The notes under the pieces: model-generated | What the model saw: the letters and a program-made list of their open reading frames with translations, nothing else | Told to the model about the DNA's origin: nothing | Database searches by the model: none | In this document: piece by piece, positions 31,565 through 43,283 of the stretch | Numbering within the stretch: position 1 is the stretch's first letter | How the letters are laid out: every line of letters starts with the position of its first letter | Assembly: GCA_020536535.1 (NCBI GenBank) | Contig: JAHLWZ010000079.1 | Location: 23,469-87,468 of the forward strand | Reading direction: 5' to 3' | Source of the DNA: Pelomyxa schiedti | Lineage: Eukaryota > Evosea > Pelobiontida > Pelomyxidae | Length of the DNA: 64,000 nucleotides | Position numbers and translations under genes: made by a program

Positions 31565-34500
31565 ATGTCGTCATCGGCAGTTGTGTCGTCAACGCAGCCG
31601 GGTACCGAGCAAGGTGTGTAGTGGTCGTTTGTGTACTTGTTGTCGTGTGTTACCGACTACTTTTTTTAGAGTCCGATGACAGCCAGTCCATGTTCCAGGT
31701 GATCGACGGCGAAGCTAAATTCGCGTGTGTTAATGCCTCTCCTGTTTTTTTTGTGCTTTTTTGTGGTGCTGATGCGACCCGTTAGGAGCGAGGATGTACC
31801 CGACAGAGTTCCATTTAATACATGGCTGTCTTCCCATAAACAGTTTATGGGACGAGCTAATGACTACCACGTTGTTGCCATCTTGGGTGCTCAGAGTAGC
31901 GGCAAAAGTACATACGCCACTTAATTAATAGAGCATGTACTGAAATTGGATAGGTACCCTTCTGAACCTCCTTTTCAGTACCAACTTCAAGGTGATGAAT
32001 GCTGCTATTGCTCGCACAAGGACAACCCACGGTGTTTGGGTAGGAATCCCTGAGATAATGCCACCAGGTGGAAATATAAACTTGTTTTTTTTGTGCCTGA
32101 CATTATGCCAGGAAGGGAGGGAAGTCTCATGGTTCTTGACCTTGAAGGTACTGATGGTGGTGTGCGCGCGGATGACTACAGTTTTGAACGGAAAACTAGC
32201 TTGTTCTCTCTTGCCATCGCCAGTGTGCTCATGGTCAATGTATGGTACCAAGACATTGGGAGGTATCAAGCGTCAAACTTTGGTCTCTTAAGGACTGTGT
32301 TTGAACTGGACCTTCAGTTATTCCAACGTGAAACGTATGTTGCACCCCCGCATGACGTTTTCTTATATATTCCAGTGGAACAAAGACACTTGTCATTTTT
32401 GTCATTCGTGACCACGTTGAGACACCTTTTGAGTCTCTTGTAGCTGATATTCGCTCTGCATTGATGACCACCTGGGAAAAGATCTCGAAGGTTACCTCTT
32501 CTTTTTTTTTTTTTTTTTATACCCCATATAATATTTGGTAGCCCCCACAATTTACCAATTCACCTCCGGAGCAATTCTTTGATTTCGAGTTCATTGCTTT
32601 CCCTCACATGAAATATATGAAAGAAGAGTTCAGCAAAGCTATCGCCTCTTTCCGTGATAGGTTAATAACAAAAAGCTTCCACTTCGAGTTAACATATGAC
32701 AGGTTTATTAATGCAGAGAACCCTGGCTTCCTTTTAAACCCAAAGTACCAGAAGCGCGACCTTCCTTCGGATGGACTTCCCCATTTTGCAAGTGAGATAT
32801 GGGTACGCCTTCGCGGTTCTATGTCCCGTTACTGATGTTGTTACAGAAAGTTATCCAATCGAACAGAGATCTGGATCTTCCTGGGCAGAGGGAGTTGCTC
32901 GCCATGTTTAGGTAAGTATCCTATGAGGTGAGGTGCTGAACTCTAATTCCGTAAAGGTGTGAAGAAATCATGGAGACTGCCTTTAAGACGTTCTTGGCCA
33001 ATATAGAATCCTCTGGTTTACGAGCCAATGAAATTATCCCAGATTTTGGGAAAAAAGCTTATGAGGTTTACACGCAATGCATAGGTACGAACATAGTCTT
33101 ACGTCCCCCGTCTAATACAACCAGCTGAATACAGGAAGCATGGTATAAGATATGTTGCTGATGTCAGTGAGAAGAAGCAACAGACACTAAGAGAACGAGC
33201 TCTTAATGTACAACACAATCCTCTACCACTAAATCGCTCCTCTTTTTTTCTAATTCATCTTACAATGAAGGAACTCTGGCATCTCTTCAACAACCAAATA
33301 ACCCTCGCCTCCAATGACTGTTTAATGAAACTTGATGCTGTCTTGAACCGCATCAACGCAAATACGGTTCCTATTGAAGAAGTTGGCCAGACTTTACTCA
33401 AGGCCTCTGAAGATTGTCTTTCCACGTGGAAGACCATGGCAAAAGGTGTTCCACCCCTCCTTTGGTGGCTTGAAGTAGTAACTTGTTTCAGCTTGTATTA
33501 TGGAGGAAACGGACTGGACTTTCGAGAGGGAGGGAACCCAATTAGAGCAAGATGTGGGCAAACGTGTAATCGAAGCCAAGCAAGCACAACTAATACGACT
33601 TATGGACATATGCAAGGTACACTGATTTGCCAACATTTTCTTCTAAACTTGTATAGTCCAAGTTTGAGGCGGAGTTTGCCCCTGTTGTTGCAAAAGCGAT
33701 GGAAGACTCCAGAGAGGATATGTGGAATATCATCCGCAATGCCTACAGGTAAGAAGCCCTTCTGCCATACTGTTTCTCAGTTTATTAGGGATAAACTCCT
33801 GGAAGTAAATGGCTTCTTAGTGAACATCTTGACTCAGGGTACCCCTTTCCTCCCTTTATTACGAACTTAGTATCACAGGATTTAAATGTCCTCAGTCTGA
33901 GCTTGAGCGTCAATCAAACAGTCTTCAGGCGTTCACCATAGAACTGTTCTTTGGCCGAGTAAAGCAAAAAGCTGAAGTTTGTCAGTTCAAGATGGAAAAG
34001 AGGTACAGTCCAGTCCCAAGACAATTTTCTCAATTTTGTAGGTTCACAGATAAATTCTGGATGGATCCAAGCGGCCTCCCAAGAATATGGAAACCAAAGG
34101 ATAACATGCGACAAACTTTCTTTGTTGCAAAGGACCATGTACTTAATGTTACTGCCAGCCAAAAACTAATGGCTCCACTTCAAGGGTGAACAAGTTCTAG
34201 ACTTGTATGCCTACATGAGAATGCAAAAACCAGAGGACACATTCACATTCTTCGAGAAGCCGGAGGTTCCCCTCACACACAATACGCTTTTGGACGTGCC
34301 CACAAAGAGTTTGTAACCAACACTTATTAGTTTGTTGCTTACAAAAACCAGAACTTGTTGGTGGCACAGCACCCATCGATCCCAGCCGCGTTGTAATTCA
34401 AACCAATGACCGCAGGCATATTTGGGACAACTATTGTGCCAAGACCCAGTCGGAATTCATGAAAGCGCAGCGTGACCAAGTACGCGAAATTTCTTATTTA

Positions 34501-34935
34501 ACACGCCGAATAACGTGCACGAAGGAACAATCCAACTCCCGCGTCCACATTCCTCTGTTTGTAGTCGGGCTGATTGTAATCCTTGGGTTCAACGAATTCA
34601 AGTACGTTCTCTTCAACCCTCTGCTGCTGATGCTCTGCATTCTCCTTGGCGGGCTCACCTACCTCGTCTGGATTCTCAACCTCGGCGGAGTTGCCGAGAC
34701 CGTGTTCCGCACACTCACCTCCATCACGCTCACATCCATCCGCGACATCGTAACAACCAAGCTGTTCCCGGCACCACCCCCCACACCAACCACCCCCACC
34801 GACGCACCCAAATCTGATTCAACAACCCAGAACACAGTGCGGGCCTCACTCTCCACCACAGCGAACCAAGCCACCGCTGCCACATTCGCGGCGCTATCCT
34901 CGGCACTCACTGCTCAGAACAAACAGTCCTCCTAG
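31565..34935 (+). CDS. SEY1: Sey1/RHD3-type dynamin-like GTPase (ER membrane fusion)
   Basis: Sey1 (plant RHD3, functional analog of atlastin) fuses ER tubules. After two short exons ([13 protein letters not shown], then [17 protein letters not shown]) comes [21 protein letters not shown]1 reads [18 protein letters not shown] once the intron beginning GTACATACG near 31909 is removed. The switch segment is [13 protein letters not shown]3 is [17 protein letters not shown], and G4 reads IFVIRDH. The signature [16 protein letters not shown] and [15 protein letters not shown] agree with Sey1. A long helical middle domain follows. The end has a two-part hydrophobic hairpin ([15 protein letters not shown] and [20 protein letters not shown]) with an amphipathic, Pro/Thr/Ala-rich cytosolic tail. 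About ten introns. The length of around 830-850 residues is normal. Confidence 0.93.
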
Positions 34936-35095
34936 CTCTCCCTCCCTGAACAACGAGCACCACCAACCGATAGACTCCAGTCCCGGAACCAGAAAAACTA
35001 AAAGGCACTTTTGACTTTTCGTTTTTGTCGACATAAAAACTTTTTCTCGGAGGTTGTGTTCCCCTAAACAACCAAATAAATCACAACAAGTCGCC

Positions 35096-36039
35096 ATGGC
35101 AACATCCACACCTACCGCTACTACTACGTCTCGTTCGTTGCGAGGATCAGAGACAGAGAAGAACCTATTGCGCGCATTTGTGGGTGAGAGTCAGGCCAGG
35201 AACAGGTGAGTGTTGTTTTTTTTTTGTACTGTACTTTGACACATCCCCAGGTATGACCTTATGGCTGGGAAGGCTAAGAAGGAGGGCTTTGTGCAGATCA
35301 TGAAAACATTCGAAGGTAAACGACGTATAGCCAATAATATATTGTACTTGGTACTGACTTGGGCAATACATAAGAAACGGCACAACAGGAGAGCGAGCAT
35401 GCCAAGCGCCTCTACAGTCTCCTTCAGGGCTGTGATCTAGAACTACCCGGCGAGCACTTTGGTGGCCCTTCAATCGGCTCAACACGTGACAATCTCGCCG
35501 CGGCAGTGGGCGGCGAGGATCACGAGGTAAAATGAACTCCAAAAAGAACATATTATCTACATATAAAAAAGTAGTTTGCTGCATATAGTATTGTTTCACC
35601 ATGAATATCATCTTTACATCTTTCTCCAAGGTGGCGGTGATGTATCCAACGTTCGCAAATATTGCTGATACCGAGGGTTTCCCGGAGGTTGCTACTGTGT
35701 TCCGTGCTATCATGATGGCTGAGAAGTACCACTCTGCCAGATTCGCGTGAGCTATTGATTTTTGCGTGGGTTTATTTACCTGATTGGCTGTGCAGGATGT
35801 TCCTGAGGCTTATTGATGAGGGCAGGATTTTCAGGCGTGATGGGAAAATCTACTGGCGCTGTCTCAACTGCGGGTAATTATCCTCTTTTGTTCCTCACGT
35901 TTGGTATTAAGAAAATATCTCTCGTAGGTACATACATGAGGGCGACATGCCACCCGAGAAGTGCCCAGCTTGTGACCATCCCAGGGGCTACTTTGAACCC
36001 CTTGACTTCCCTCGCGAAATGCGCATATCCTTCCCTTAA
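35096..36039 (+). CDS. rbr: Rubrerythrin
   Basis: Rubrerythrin is a diiron peroxidase that removes hydrogen peroxide in anaerobes. The N-terminal ferritin-like four-helix domain has FVGESQARNRYDLMAGKAKK and TFEETAQQESEHAKRLYSLL. A second Glu/His pair lies in GFPEVATVFRAIMMAEKYH. The C-terminal rubredoxin-like domain carries two CxxC knuckles, YWRCLNCGYIHEG and KCPACDHPRGYF, which hold one iron. The stop is at 36037-36039. It has five short introns, so it belongs to the nuclear genome and is not a contaminating bacterial gene. A T-rich spacer precedes it. The family is mainly bacterial and archaeal and occurs in anaerobic protists such as Entamoeba, Mastigamoeba and Trichomonas. It is a likely ancient lateral acquisition. 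Confidence 0.93.
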
Positions 36040-36182
36040 AAAAAAAAAAACCCCAAGTGAACGAAGAGGCTTCTCTTCACAAAGCACATGGGCAATAGAC
36101 AATAAATAAAAGCGGCCTGTTACCTTGCCTCTTCCAAAGTCAAACGAACGTCACGTATTCCTTCCCCCATTTCAAGGAAGTG

Positions 36183-37598
36183 ATGGGGCAAGCGGTACAC
36201 ACGGGTGGCACGCACCCATACAAGAACATTGAGGAGCGAGTAAAACCCAGGGGAGGAATGTCACCCGAACGGTACAGCTGGATCAGGGAGCAACTGCGGG
36301 CACAGTACCGTTGCGATAGCACAAGCAACCCATGCAGGTTTACGCTCAAGCTGTTCGGAGCCGCGGTGGAAGGTGGCCCCCGCGGGGCCCACAGGGCGTC
36401 CAAGCTGGCCGCCGCGACGCCGGTGGGACAGGAGTGCTCGACGTCGTGGTCGCGTTGGAACAACACCCACAAGACCAGCCTCAGCGTCCTCCACGTGTGC
36501 GCACTCCTTGGCCACGTCGACGTGATGGGTGCAATCCTCGGTGCTTGGGCCCAGAGGGCCCCCCCTGCCTCGTCCTCGCCATCACTGCCACAGTCTCCGC
36601 CGTTGCGGCCACTTGATGGACTTGTGACAGATCCGAGGAGGGACGGAGAAGAGCCTGGAGGAGAGATGGAAAACGCCGGCGAAGGAACACAGAGAGCGAG
36701 GGCCGAGAGAGTCCAGTGGCTTGTAGATGGGACCGGGAGTGGCAACTGCACTGCGTTGGTTTATGCTGTGCAAGAGGGAAACATTGGAGCGGCCGAGTGC
36801 CTGTTGCGGGAGTGGGTTGCGGATCCTAGTGTCTTGTGTGACCCAAATTCGGGAAACCCTTTTGTGATTCTACCCAAAGTCCCTGGTACGGACCGGCTAT
36901 CTGTGCTCCACCTCGCTGCGTTCCATAACAATTACGAGATGGCCGAGTTGATACTGTCCTGCTCACATGGCCGGAAACTAGATACGTTGATGAACTCTCC
37001 TGGAGACGGGAAGCTGCGGGCACTTGATGTTGCCATCTACTGTGGGCACATAGAAGTAGTGAGGCTTATACTCGATCCTCGGTGGGGAACAAAGCCCAAG
37101 AAATCTCCATTATTGTTTTGCAGCCGAATTTCTGACAGAGCCGAAATCCTTTCGATATTGTGCCAACATTATACCAAGGGATTGTGCGACGCTTTTATAT
37201 CTTGCCTCAGCAATCCATCTTACTGGAAAGTGCTAATGGCACACCCAAACTTGTCTCAGTGCATAAACATACACTCAAAAGATGGAGCAACACCATTATT
37301 TGCCGCGACCGTACGGGAATACCCGGATATTGCCCTGAAGCTTCTGGATCTTGGTGCGGACCCAAATATTTCATGCCGAGGTTTAACGCCTTACTGGTGC
37401 ACGTTTGAGGAAAATCTGAGAACCCCCATTGTAATGGCTGTAGGGACTAACCAACAATCCTTGGTAAGAGAAATGGCCAGACATGGGGGAATTCTTCAAG
37501 AAGAGTTCTGCCATTTATGGGGGAAAGGTGACCCTCTTTTTTCCCTCGCTTCTTATCTTGATGGTAATTCTAGTGATTTGACGCCAACGAATTCCTAA
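36183..37598 (+). CDS. Ankyrin-repeat protein
   Basis: A single long exon of 471 codons, unusual in this intron-dense window. Ankyrin repeats are visible as LSVLHVCALLGHVDVMGAIL, CTALVYAVQEGNIGAAECLL, LSVLHLAAFHNNYEMAELIL and RALDVAIYCGHIEVVRLIL. A later one reads ATPLFAATVREYPDIALKLL followed by DLGADPNISCRG. A Pro/Glu-rich insert lies after the first repeat. The 5' 600 bases are much more GC-rich than the rest. A weak alternative uses an intron at about 37565-37617 and reads on for about 60 more residues with a hydrophobic end. Ankyrin arrays bind partner proteins; no partner can be named. Confidence 0.78.
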   Translation: MGQAVHTGGTHPYKNIEERVKPRGGMSPERYSWIREQLRAQYRCDSTSNPCRFTLKLFGAAVEGGPRGAHRASKLAAATPVGQECSTSWSRWNNTHKTSLSVLHVCALLGHVDVMGAILGAWAQRAPPASSSPSLPQSPPLRPLDGLVTDPRRDGEEPGGEMENAGEGTQRARAERVQWLVDGTGSGNCTALVYAVQEGNIGAAECLLREWVADPSVLCDPNSGNPFVILPKVPGTDRLSVLHLAAFHNNYEMAELILSCSHGRKLDTLMNSPGDGKLRALDVAIYCGHIEVVRLILDPRWGTKPKKSPLLFCSRISDRAEILSILCQHYTKGLCDAFISCLSNPSYWKVLMAHPNLSQCINIHSKDGATPLFAATVREYPDIALKLLDLGADPNISCRGLTPYWCTFEENLRTPIVMAVGTNQQSLVREMARHGGILQEEFCHLWGKGDPLFSLASYLDGNSSDLTPTNS

Positions 37599-37800
37599 CT
37601 TCCCATTGCGCAAGGATCGTGGGCGGAACACATCAGAGCACAAACTGCATACGAGAGTGAACTTCCACCTGCTCCTGGCCCTCACACGCAACTGCTTTTA
37701 TCTCTTTCCCTCAGTGAAGCAGTTCCCACCGCTACTATTGAGTTCTGCTTTATCTTTTTTTTACCTCTCCTTTACCTTCTGTAGGAACGACCCCTCCATT

Positions 37801-38321
37801 ATGTCTTTGCTCATTCATTTTACTCCCGAAATGACCGGTGTGCTGGAGTTTTTGGATATCAAATCTCTTGGGCGCATTCAACAAACATCGCGGTTTTGGT
37901 GTCTCTTTCACACTTTTACACTTATCCCTTTCTCACTACAGCCCCAGGTATCACTTTGGGAGAACCAACTCTTTGTGGAAGGTTTTTTAAGTGCTTTTTG
38001 GCGTTCCTAATTTCTCCCCCTTCCAGTCTGCCCTACTGAATACAAGCCGCTCCTGGGACACTGAGCAGCAATCACACGTTCAGTGGCAAGTTTTGCACTT
38101 GGACACCAATATAAAGGCATGCACACAATTTCCATACTCATACAGCTCACCATACTCAGTGGAAACATGCATGCTTCTACTGGATGGCAAAAAATCTCTG
38201 TAAGGGTTGTAATCTAATGTACCGCAATTATCATCCCGGAACATGTGGGACAGACCCCCAAGGACAACACAAGCCTACAGTATTTATGCCGGAACTTGCC
38301 CAGTTCAAAAAGAAGTCATAG
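37801..38321 (+). CDS. Small protein with F-box-like N-terminus and a Cys/His (YHPG) zinc-like motif
   Basis: The ATG at 37801 starts LIHFTPEMTGVLEFLDIKSL and GRIQQTSRFW, which looks like an F-box (adaptor of SCF ubiquitin ligases). After small introns come VSLWENQLF and NTSRSWDTEQQSHVQW. The last exon gives KHACFYWMAKNLCKGCNLMY and RNYHPGTCGTDPQGQH. The C-x2-C plus Y-H-P-G-x-C spacing resembles the CHORD-type YHPG zinc-binding motif. It ends FKKKS at a TAG at 38319-38321, three bases before the stop of the convergent gene. Splice sites are approximate, and both domain calls are tentative. Confidence 0.5.
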
Positions 38322-38324
38322 TTT

Positions 38325-41300
38325 TCAAGGAGTTTGGATCATTTTAAAGAATTCCTTTCTTGTCATGTGTGGTGGTGTGTGTGTCCCAAATCCTTCTGGA
38401 ATCAGTATTATGTCTGCTGACTGCTCTTCAGAAATCAATTCTCCTTTGCCCTGGAATAAATAAGCTTTTGAAGTATGGATGGCATACTAAACCAAATGTA
38501 TGAGTGTGGTGAACAGTTTTTGAGAATAACTAGGATCGGCTTTGAAAGCCTCTGTGAAGTAAATTTTCTTCCCACTAATAGCGGATTTTGTAGTTTGAAT
38601 TCCGTACCTGTACAAAGAAATGAGTTCTAAGGCATTACGGATCGAGCGGAAGTGAACTTTTTTTCTGGCAATAGGTGGCCTGCCTCCTTTGAGTGGTATA
38701 GCCACTGTGGGCTTATTACCCACCGGCCACCAAGTAGGGAAGCACAGAGTGTTTGTATTGATGCGGTACCGGCTGATGCAACTACGTGTGTAATTGATGG
38801 TTTGAAGCTGTTATCTTCTTGGAGCCTGTGAACATTGAGCTCAATGTGAGGCGAGGTGAAAACATACGGGGTGGCGGAGAAAGATCGCGCAATTTGTGCT
38901 AGGTCTTCCACTTGACTTCTGTCTTTCAGACTAAAGGCAATTACTTTGCTGGGAGTAGCTTCTGCTTCTTTTTCCGATTTGGGAGTGCTATCTTTAGTTG
39001 TGGACTGTGTGTGGGATGTGCTTGCTTCCCCCGGTGCCTTGGGTGCGGAAATAGTTTCATTCCTCCTCCTCTTGGGTGCTGGTCGCTCTGGTGTTTCTAT
39101 CGGAACCGAAGTCTCATTGGTTTCTGTGTCTGACTGCTTTTCTTTCATGCTTTCTTTTTTTCTCTTGCGCTTTCCCTCTTCACGTCTTTCTTTGGCAGAA
39201 GCGAGAATTAGTGCTGCTGTTTGAGTATCAGGTTTTCCAGTGCTCTGACTCTGCTGAGACAAGGGTATTTTATGGGATAGCACAAATTCTTCGCCGTCTT
39301 GCTGGCCTTGCCAGTCTGCCTAAACTAGGATGAGAGTAGCATTAAACATATTTGTACACTACATTTCTTGGCTGATTTGTACAGGACTTTTCAACTTGGA
39401 AACCTTAGAAGGAAAAAAGAAGGGAAGGAAATGTACGGGCCGCAACCGCACTCACAACGGACTGGTGAAAAGCTTCTAAAGGAGCGGAGTAACACACCTG
39501 GTGTTGAACATTCACATTAGCATAGCAAATTAAACAACTTCATACTTGCAAATGCTGGGGAATGATGGACTTGAGTTGTGAGAGTACTGTTATATCAGCT
39601 TGGTCAACAAAGAGATATTTAAATGCGACCTCTACCATAGAAGTATCTGCATTGGTCAACTTTTAAGAAGACCACGGCTACGCCTTACACTTTGGATGAG
39701 ATGCTATGTATTCAAAAAGAGATAAGGCCATTGATGCGTGGCAACTTTCGTTATGGCTTGTGTGGCGTTAGGTCGATGAATGGAAATGGTGCGTTGTTAC
39801 CCTGGGAGATGTGAACCGCTTTTGCCTGTCAACTCACACAAGAAGGCTGACACCTTTTCTATCTCGATGGTGTTTTTGGGGTTTTTAATGTTGTGTGACA
39901 GCACTGCTACTAAGGTAGGAAGGAAGCTGTGAGCAATGACGTCCTGATGCCTACGCTAATGTCATCTTGCGTAAAGGAACCAAAAAGCTCACTTGTCATG
40001 GTTTGGAGTACCATATGCATACTTTCGAAAGAAAACAGATAGACATGTGCGAATGGTCTCTTGCTTTAGCCATGGAGAGAAATATTTGAGTACCAGATTG
40101 GAAAATACATCTCCACAGGATACTGTATCACTGTGCAAGAGCTTAACCAATCCTTCGATAGAAACAGAAGATAGCTCTTCGCTGTCCAAAGAACTAGTAA
40201 AACTCACTATGACATCCAGTGTGCGACCGTTTTCGGTGGAATGTTTGGAGTCTTTTAGCTAGGTGATCAATTAATTTATGCGTAAGGACAAGTATTCAAG
40301 GCTGCATGCATTGGAAGAAATCTTTAGAGGAGTAAGACCGAATGCCAGCATCAAATCTAATACAATCTTTGTGTCTCTGAACAAAATATTGAAAACCCCT
40401 ACTATACTACTTTTAGAGCATGGACTCGAATTGTTGGCAAGTCATTCTCTAAAACTTTCAGGAATAAGAATAAATAGTCCTGTGCATATTTCTTGGGAGA
40501 GTTAGCGATAGAAAAGAAAGTGGGACTTGACCTGCCACAGGAGGCATAAGAGTCCAAGGCATCTTGGTTTGAAGTTACAACAGAACTGTAATGTGCGATA
40601 CTTACTTGATACCCAATGTTCGCACAGTTGGATCAGTGTGGGTTACTGTAGGTAGTACAACGTCTTCTAACAAACTCCCCAGAAGGGGAAGAGTAGAGGC
40701 AGTTGGAGGGTGAGGTGCTCTCTCAAGAAGGGTACAACAAACGTTGCCACAAGCCGTCCACAACTTTGCCTCCTCTGTGGCATCAAGTGCCGGCTGTTGA
40801 CCTTGGGACTGAGACTCACGATCTTGATCAATAGGATCACGCATGTCGGTTATAACTTCTATAACAACTCTTTGGAGCTTGAGTGCTTATATGGCATTTA
40901 TTTATACCTTACGAAATCATCATCATGATAAATAGCCTTCAGAAGGTCCACCGTTGCACCACAGAGAGATTCCGTTTGTGCTGTCTGGGGGAGAAGTTTT
41001 CCTGGAGACAAGTTAGAAACGAAAAGGAACGCATATGACAACTCAGGAGGTTAGACATAGTTCGGCGGTCAATTTCATCACAGAAATCTACTACCTTACA
41101 TGTTCGTAGAATTTGTTCACACACCTTCCAGAAGTTAACGTAATTTTGAGTACGTGTGATACAAAAGGGTCGGCTGTGTATTCTTCAATTAGATCACACA
41201 AGACACTTACACTTGGAAGAATTGTCTCTGCTTGGTCATCCTATGTGGGTAAAAAGAAGCAAAAAAAAAAAAAAGAATATACCATTGGATTATACCGTGC

Positions 41301-42897
41301 CTCACAGTATCCACGCATAAAAATGATGGAAGCAGCAGTAAGTTTGGTAAATTCAAAAATGGGTCCCTGGAAAGAGATGTGTAATATGTATTTGATTACG
41401 CTAGCGTGGCGGTTACATTCTTTGAAAGCTGTATTGTCCATTGAACAAGCCGAGGTTTAGTATCAACACTGGTCTCATTTTGAGCCGGCGCAAGTCCCGT
41501 TGAGCAGCATAACGAGGCAGAGAGAAAAGCACCAAGAATTGTATTCACAACATTCAAACAAATCTCAATGTTGTTTCTAGCATCCAAGTGGTCGAGAACC
41601 TACCAATAAGATAATAATAATTACATTTGGAATATGTGTTCAGAATTCGTAACACACACCTCGATCGGGTTTCCACTAAAATTTTCAATCCAATGTACTA
41701 TCAACTTGACCAGCCCTCCATCCACCGTGTTCCCGGTTTCACTGGAAGACCTAAGTCCCTCCTGTAACAGAGAAACACAGTGTCGGAGCCCAAGTTCTTC
41801 CATACGTACTTGGGATGCTATGATAGAAAAAGCCAATTCTCGAATTTCTGGTATTGCAAAAATTACGTAGCTCACTAAAGAAATAACAAACCAGAATTTT
41901 TGTCTCTTGTCCTTTTTATTATCTCTAATAATTATTATTCTTGTCAGAAAGAGTTTCGAGAAGAGTATATATATATACCAGGAAGAGTCTTTTTGGTAAT
42001 GGGCAGACCTCTGAGAGATTCCAATCTCACAGTCCTTGGACATTGAGGGAAAAAATTACAAAGAGGAGAGTTACGGAGACTGGTCAGCTCTCATTAGTTT
42101 CATTAGCTTTGATGTTATGGGATCAATGTCACTGCGAGGTGTGGGGGGATTATTATTAAACTTTGTGAGAATTTTGACAGCATTCTCCCTGACAGAACTG
42201 AAGGTATCCCTTTTGAGGTGTTTAATTGGAGATAGTCAATAAGTGCACACATTAATCGTGGTGTGACTTTAAGGAGGATTTCACTAGTCAAAGCATCTCT
42301 GTGATTATAAGGCCCAACAATAACTTGTGGTATGAAGAACATACTCAGAGTCAATTGGGACACCTTCATCTATCCCAGTGGTGAGCATCAAAATCAACTG
42401 CGTTGAACGAAATCGGACATACTTGTCCTCCACACCACAAACATCCAGCAATAATCTGCATGAGCGAGTTCCAGTTCAGTCATGACTGTATACAAAGGAG
42501 GCACGAAAACTCACTGGATCAAGCGAACTGCAAAGGTGTGGTTCTTCCACAGGGCAAGTGGGGTATCTTTGTGTCCCCCTCCCACATCAGTGTTGCAAAA
42601 ATTGACCAGGAACTGAAATACTCTCATCAAAGCTGTATTCTAAAGACGGAGACGTAAAGTGGGGAAGTTAGTAGTTGCTTAAACAAAAACCAGTGCAAAC
42701 AAAATGGATCAACCAACATCATGCACAACACACCACACCACGTTGCAATCCAGAAAACCACAAGTACCGCGGGGGAGGTCGCGGGAAACACCATGCCCGG
42801 TGAGAACAGCCGCCAGCTGGCCTCCGCCACCTCCCCATATCCATACTTCCTCTGCAACTTGCACATCTCCCCCAGCGACGCCGCCACCGCCCCGGTC

Positions 42898-42931
<34 letters not shown>

Positions 42932-43283
42932 TGCCCCCCCCTGCCGCCTCCCCTCCTGCCCCCGCCCCTCCTGCCCCGTCTCGCTGCACTGCGTCCAGGA
43001 GGGTCTTGAGGCGCTCAACCAGCGCGGGGTCGTGCTCGGAGGACAGGGAGGCCATCACCTTGCTTGGCGTCACGCCCTTGCTTTTGCTCTTGCCCTTACT
43101 TGGGCTAGTGTTCTTACTCCTGCTGCTGCTCGGGGTGCTCTTGGTGCTGCTGCCCTTCTTCTTGCTGGTGGTGGTGGATGTAGTGGCAGTCGTAGCTGTG
43201 CCGCTCCTACGGGGGGTGCACAGCCACGCCCCTGCATCGGGCTCCGAAAGGGGTGTTGGTCGTTGCCGGTCCTTATCACTCAT
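38325..43283 (-). CDS. NCAPG: Condensin subunit CAP-G (Cnd3 HEAT repeats) with apparent C-terminal tandem BRCT domains
   Basis: CAP-G is the HEAT-repeat subunit that helps condensin hold DNA. The N-terminus is Ser/Thr/Lys- and Gly/Ala-rich. Family matches follow in order: KYVRFRSTQLILMLTTGIDE (near 42390), IRELAFSIIASQVRMEELGL (near 41850), and TDPTVRTLGIKYLGL (near 40600, Cnd3 domain). FSPWLKQETIRTCLSVFFRKYA (near 40070) and SFLPTLVAVLSHNIKNP (near 39900) follow, then AFKYLFVDQADITVLSQLKS. A phase-0 junction (donor GTGAGTGCGG, acceptor TTTAG) joins HQSV to ADWQGQQDGEEF in the frame of two BRCT domains. The first has ITHVVASAGTAS and GGRWVISPQWLYHS. The second has ISGKKIYFTEAFKADPSYSQ and EEQSADIILIPEGFG. 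The stop is at 38325-38327. The alternative is two genes: CAP-G ending at 39405, and a BRCT gene starting at an internal Met (MKEKQSD). Confidence 0.75.
42899..42930 (-). repeat. GCGCCC tandem repeat encoding Gly-Ala
   Basis: About five tandem copies of a 6-bp GCGCCC unit (plus strand) encode an alternating Gly-Ala run in the CAP-G N-terminus. This is very GC-rich compared with the gene body and likely length-variable between alleles. Confidence 0.7.

Noticed and set aside
38245-38463. Plus-strand continuation of the F-box-like gene beyond 38321
   Set aside because: The minus strand here encodes a good second half of a BRCT domain (EEQSADIILIPEGF), and the plus-strand frame ends at 38321.
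39148-39283. Independent start for a BRCT gene at the GTG codon at 39283
   Set aside because: GTG is not a credible eukaryotic start. The frame is open upstream to an acceptor at about 39322, which favours splicing from CAP-G.
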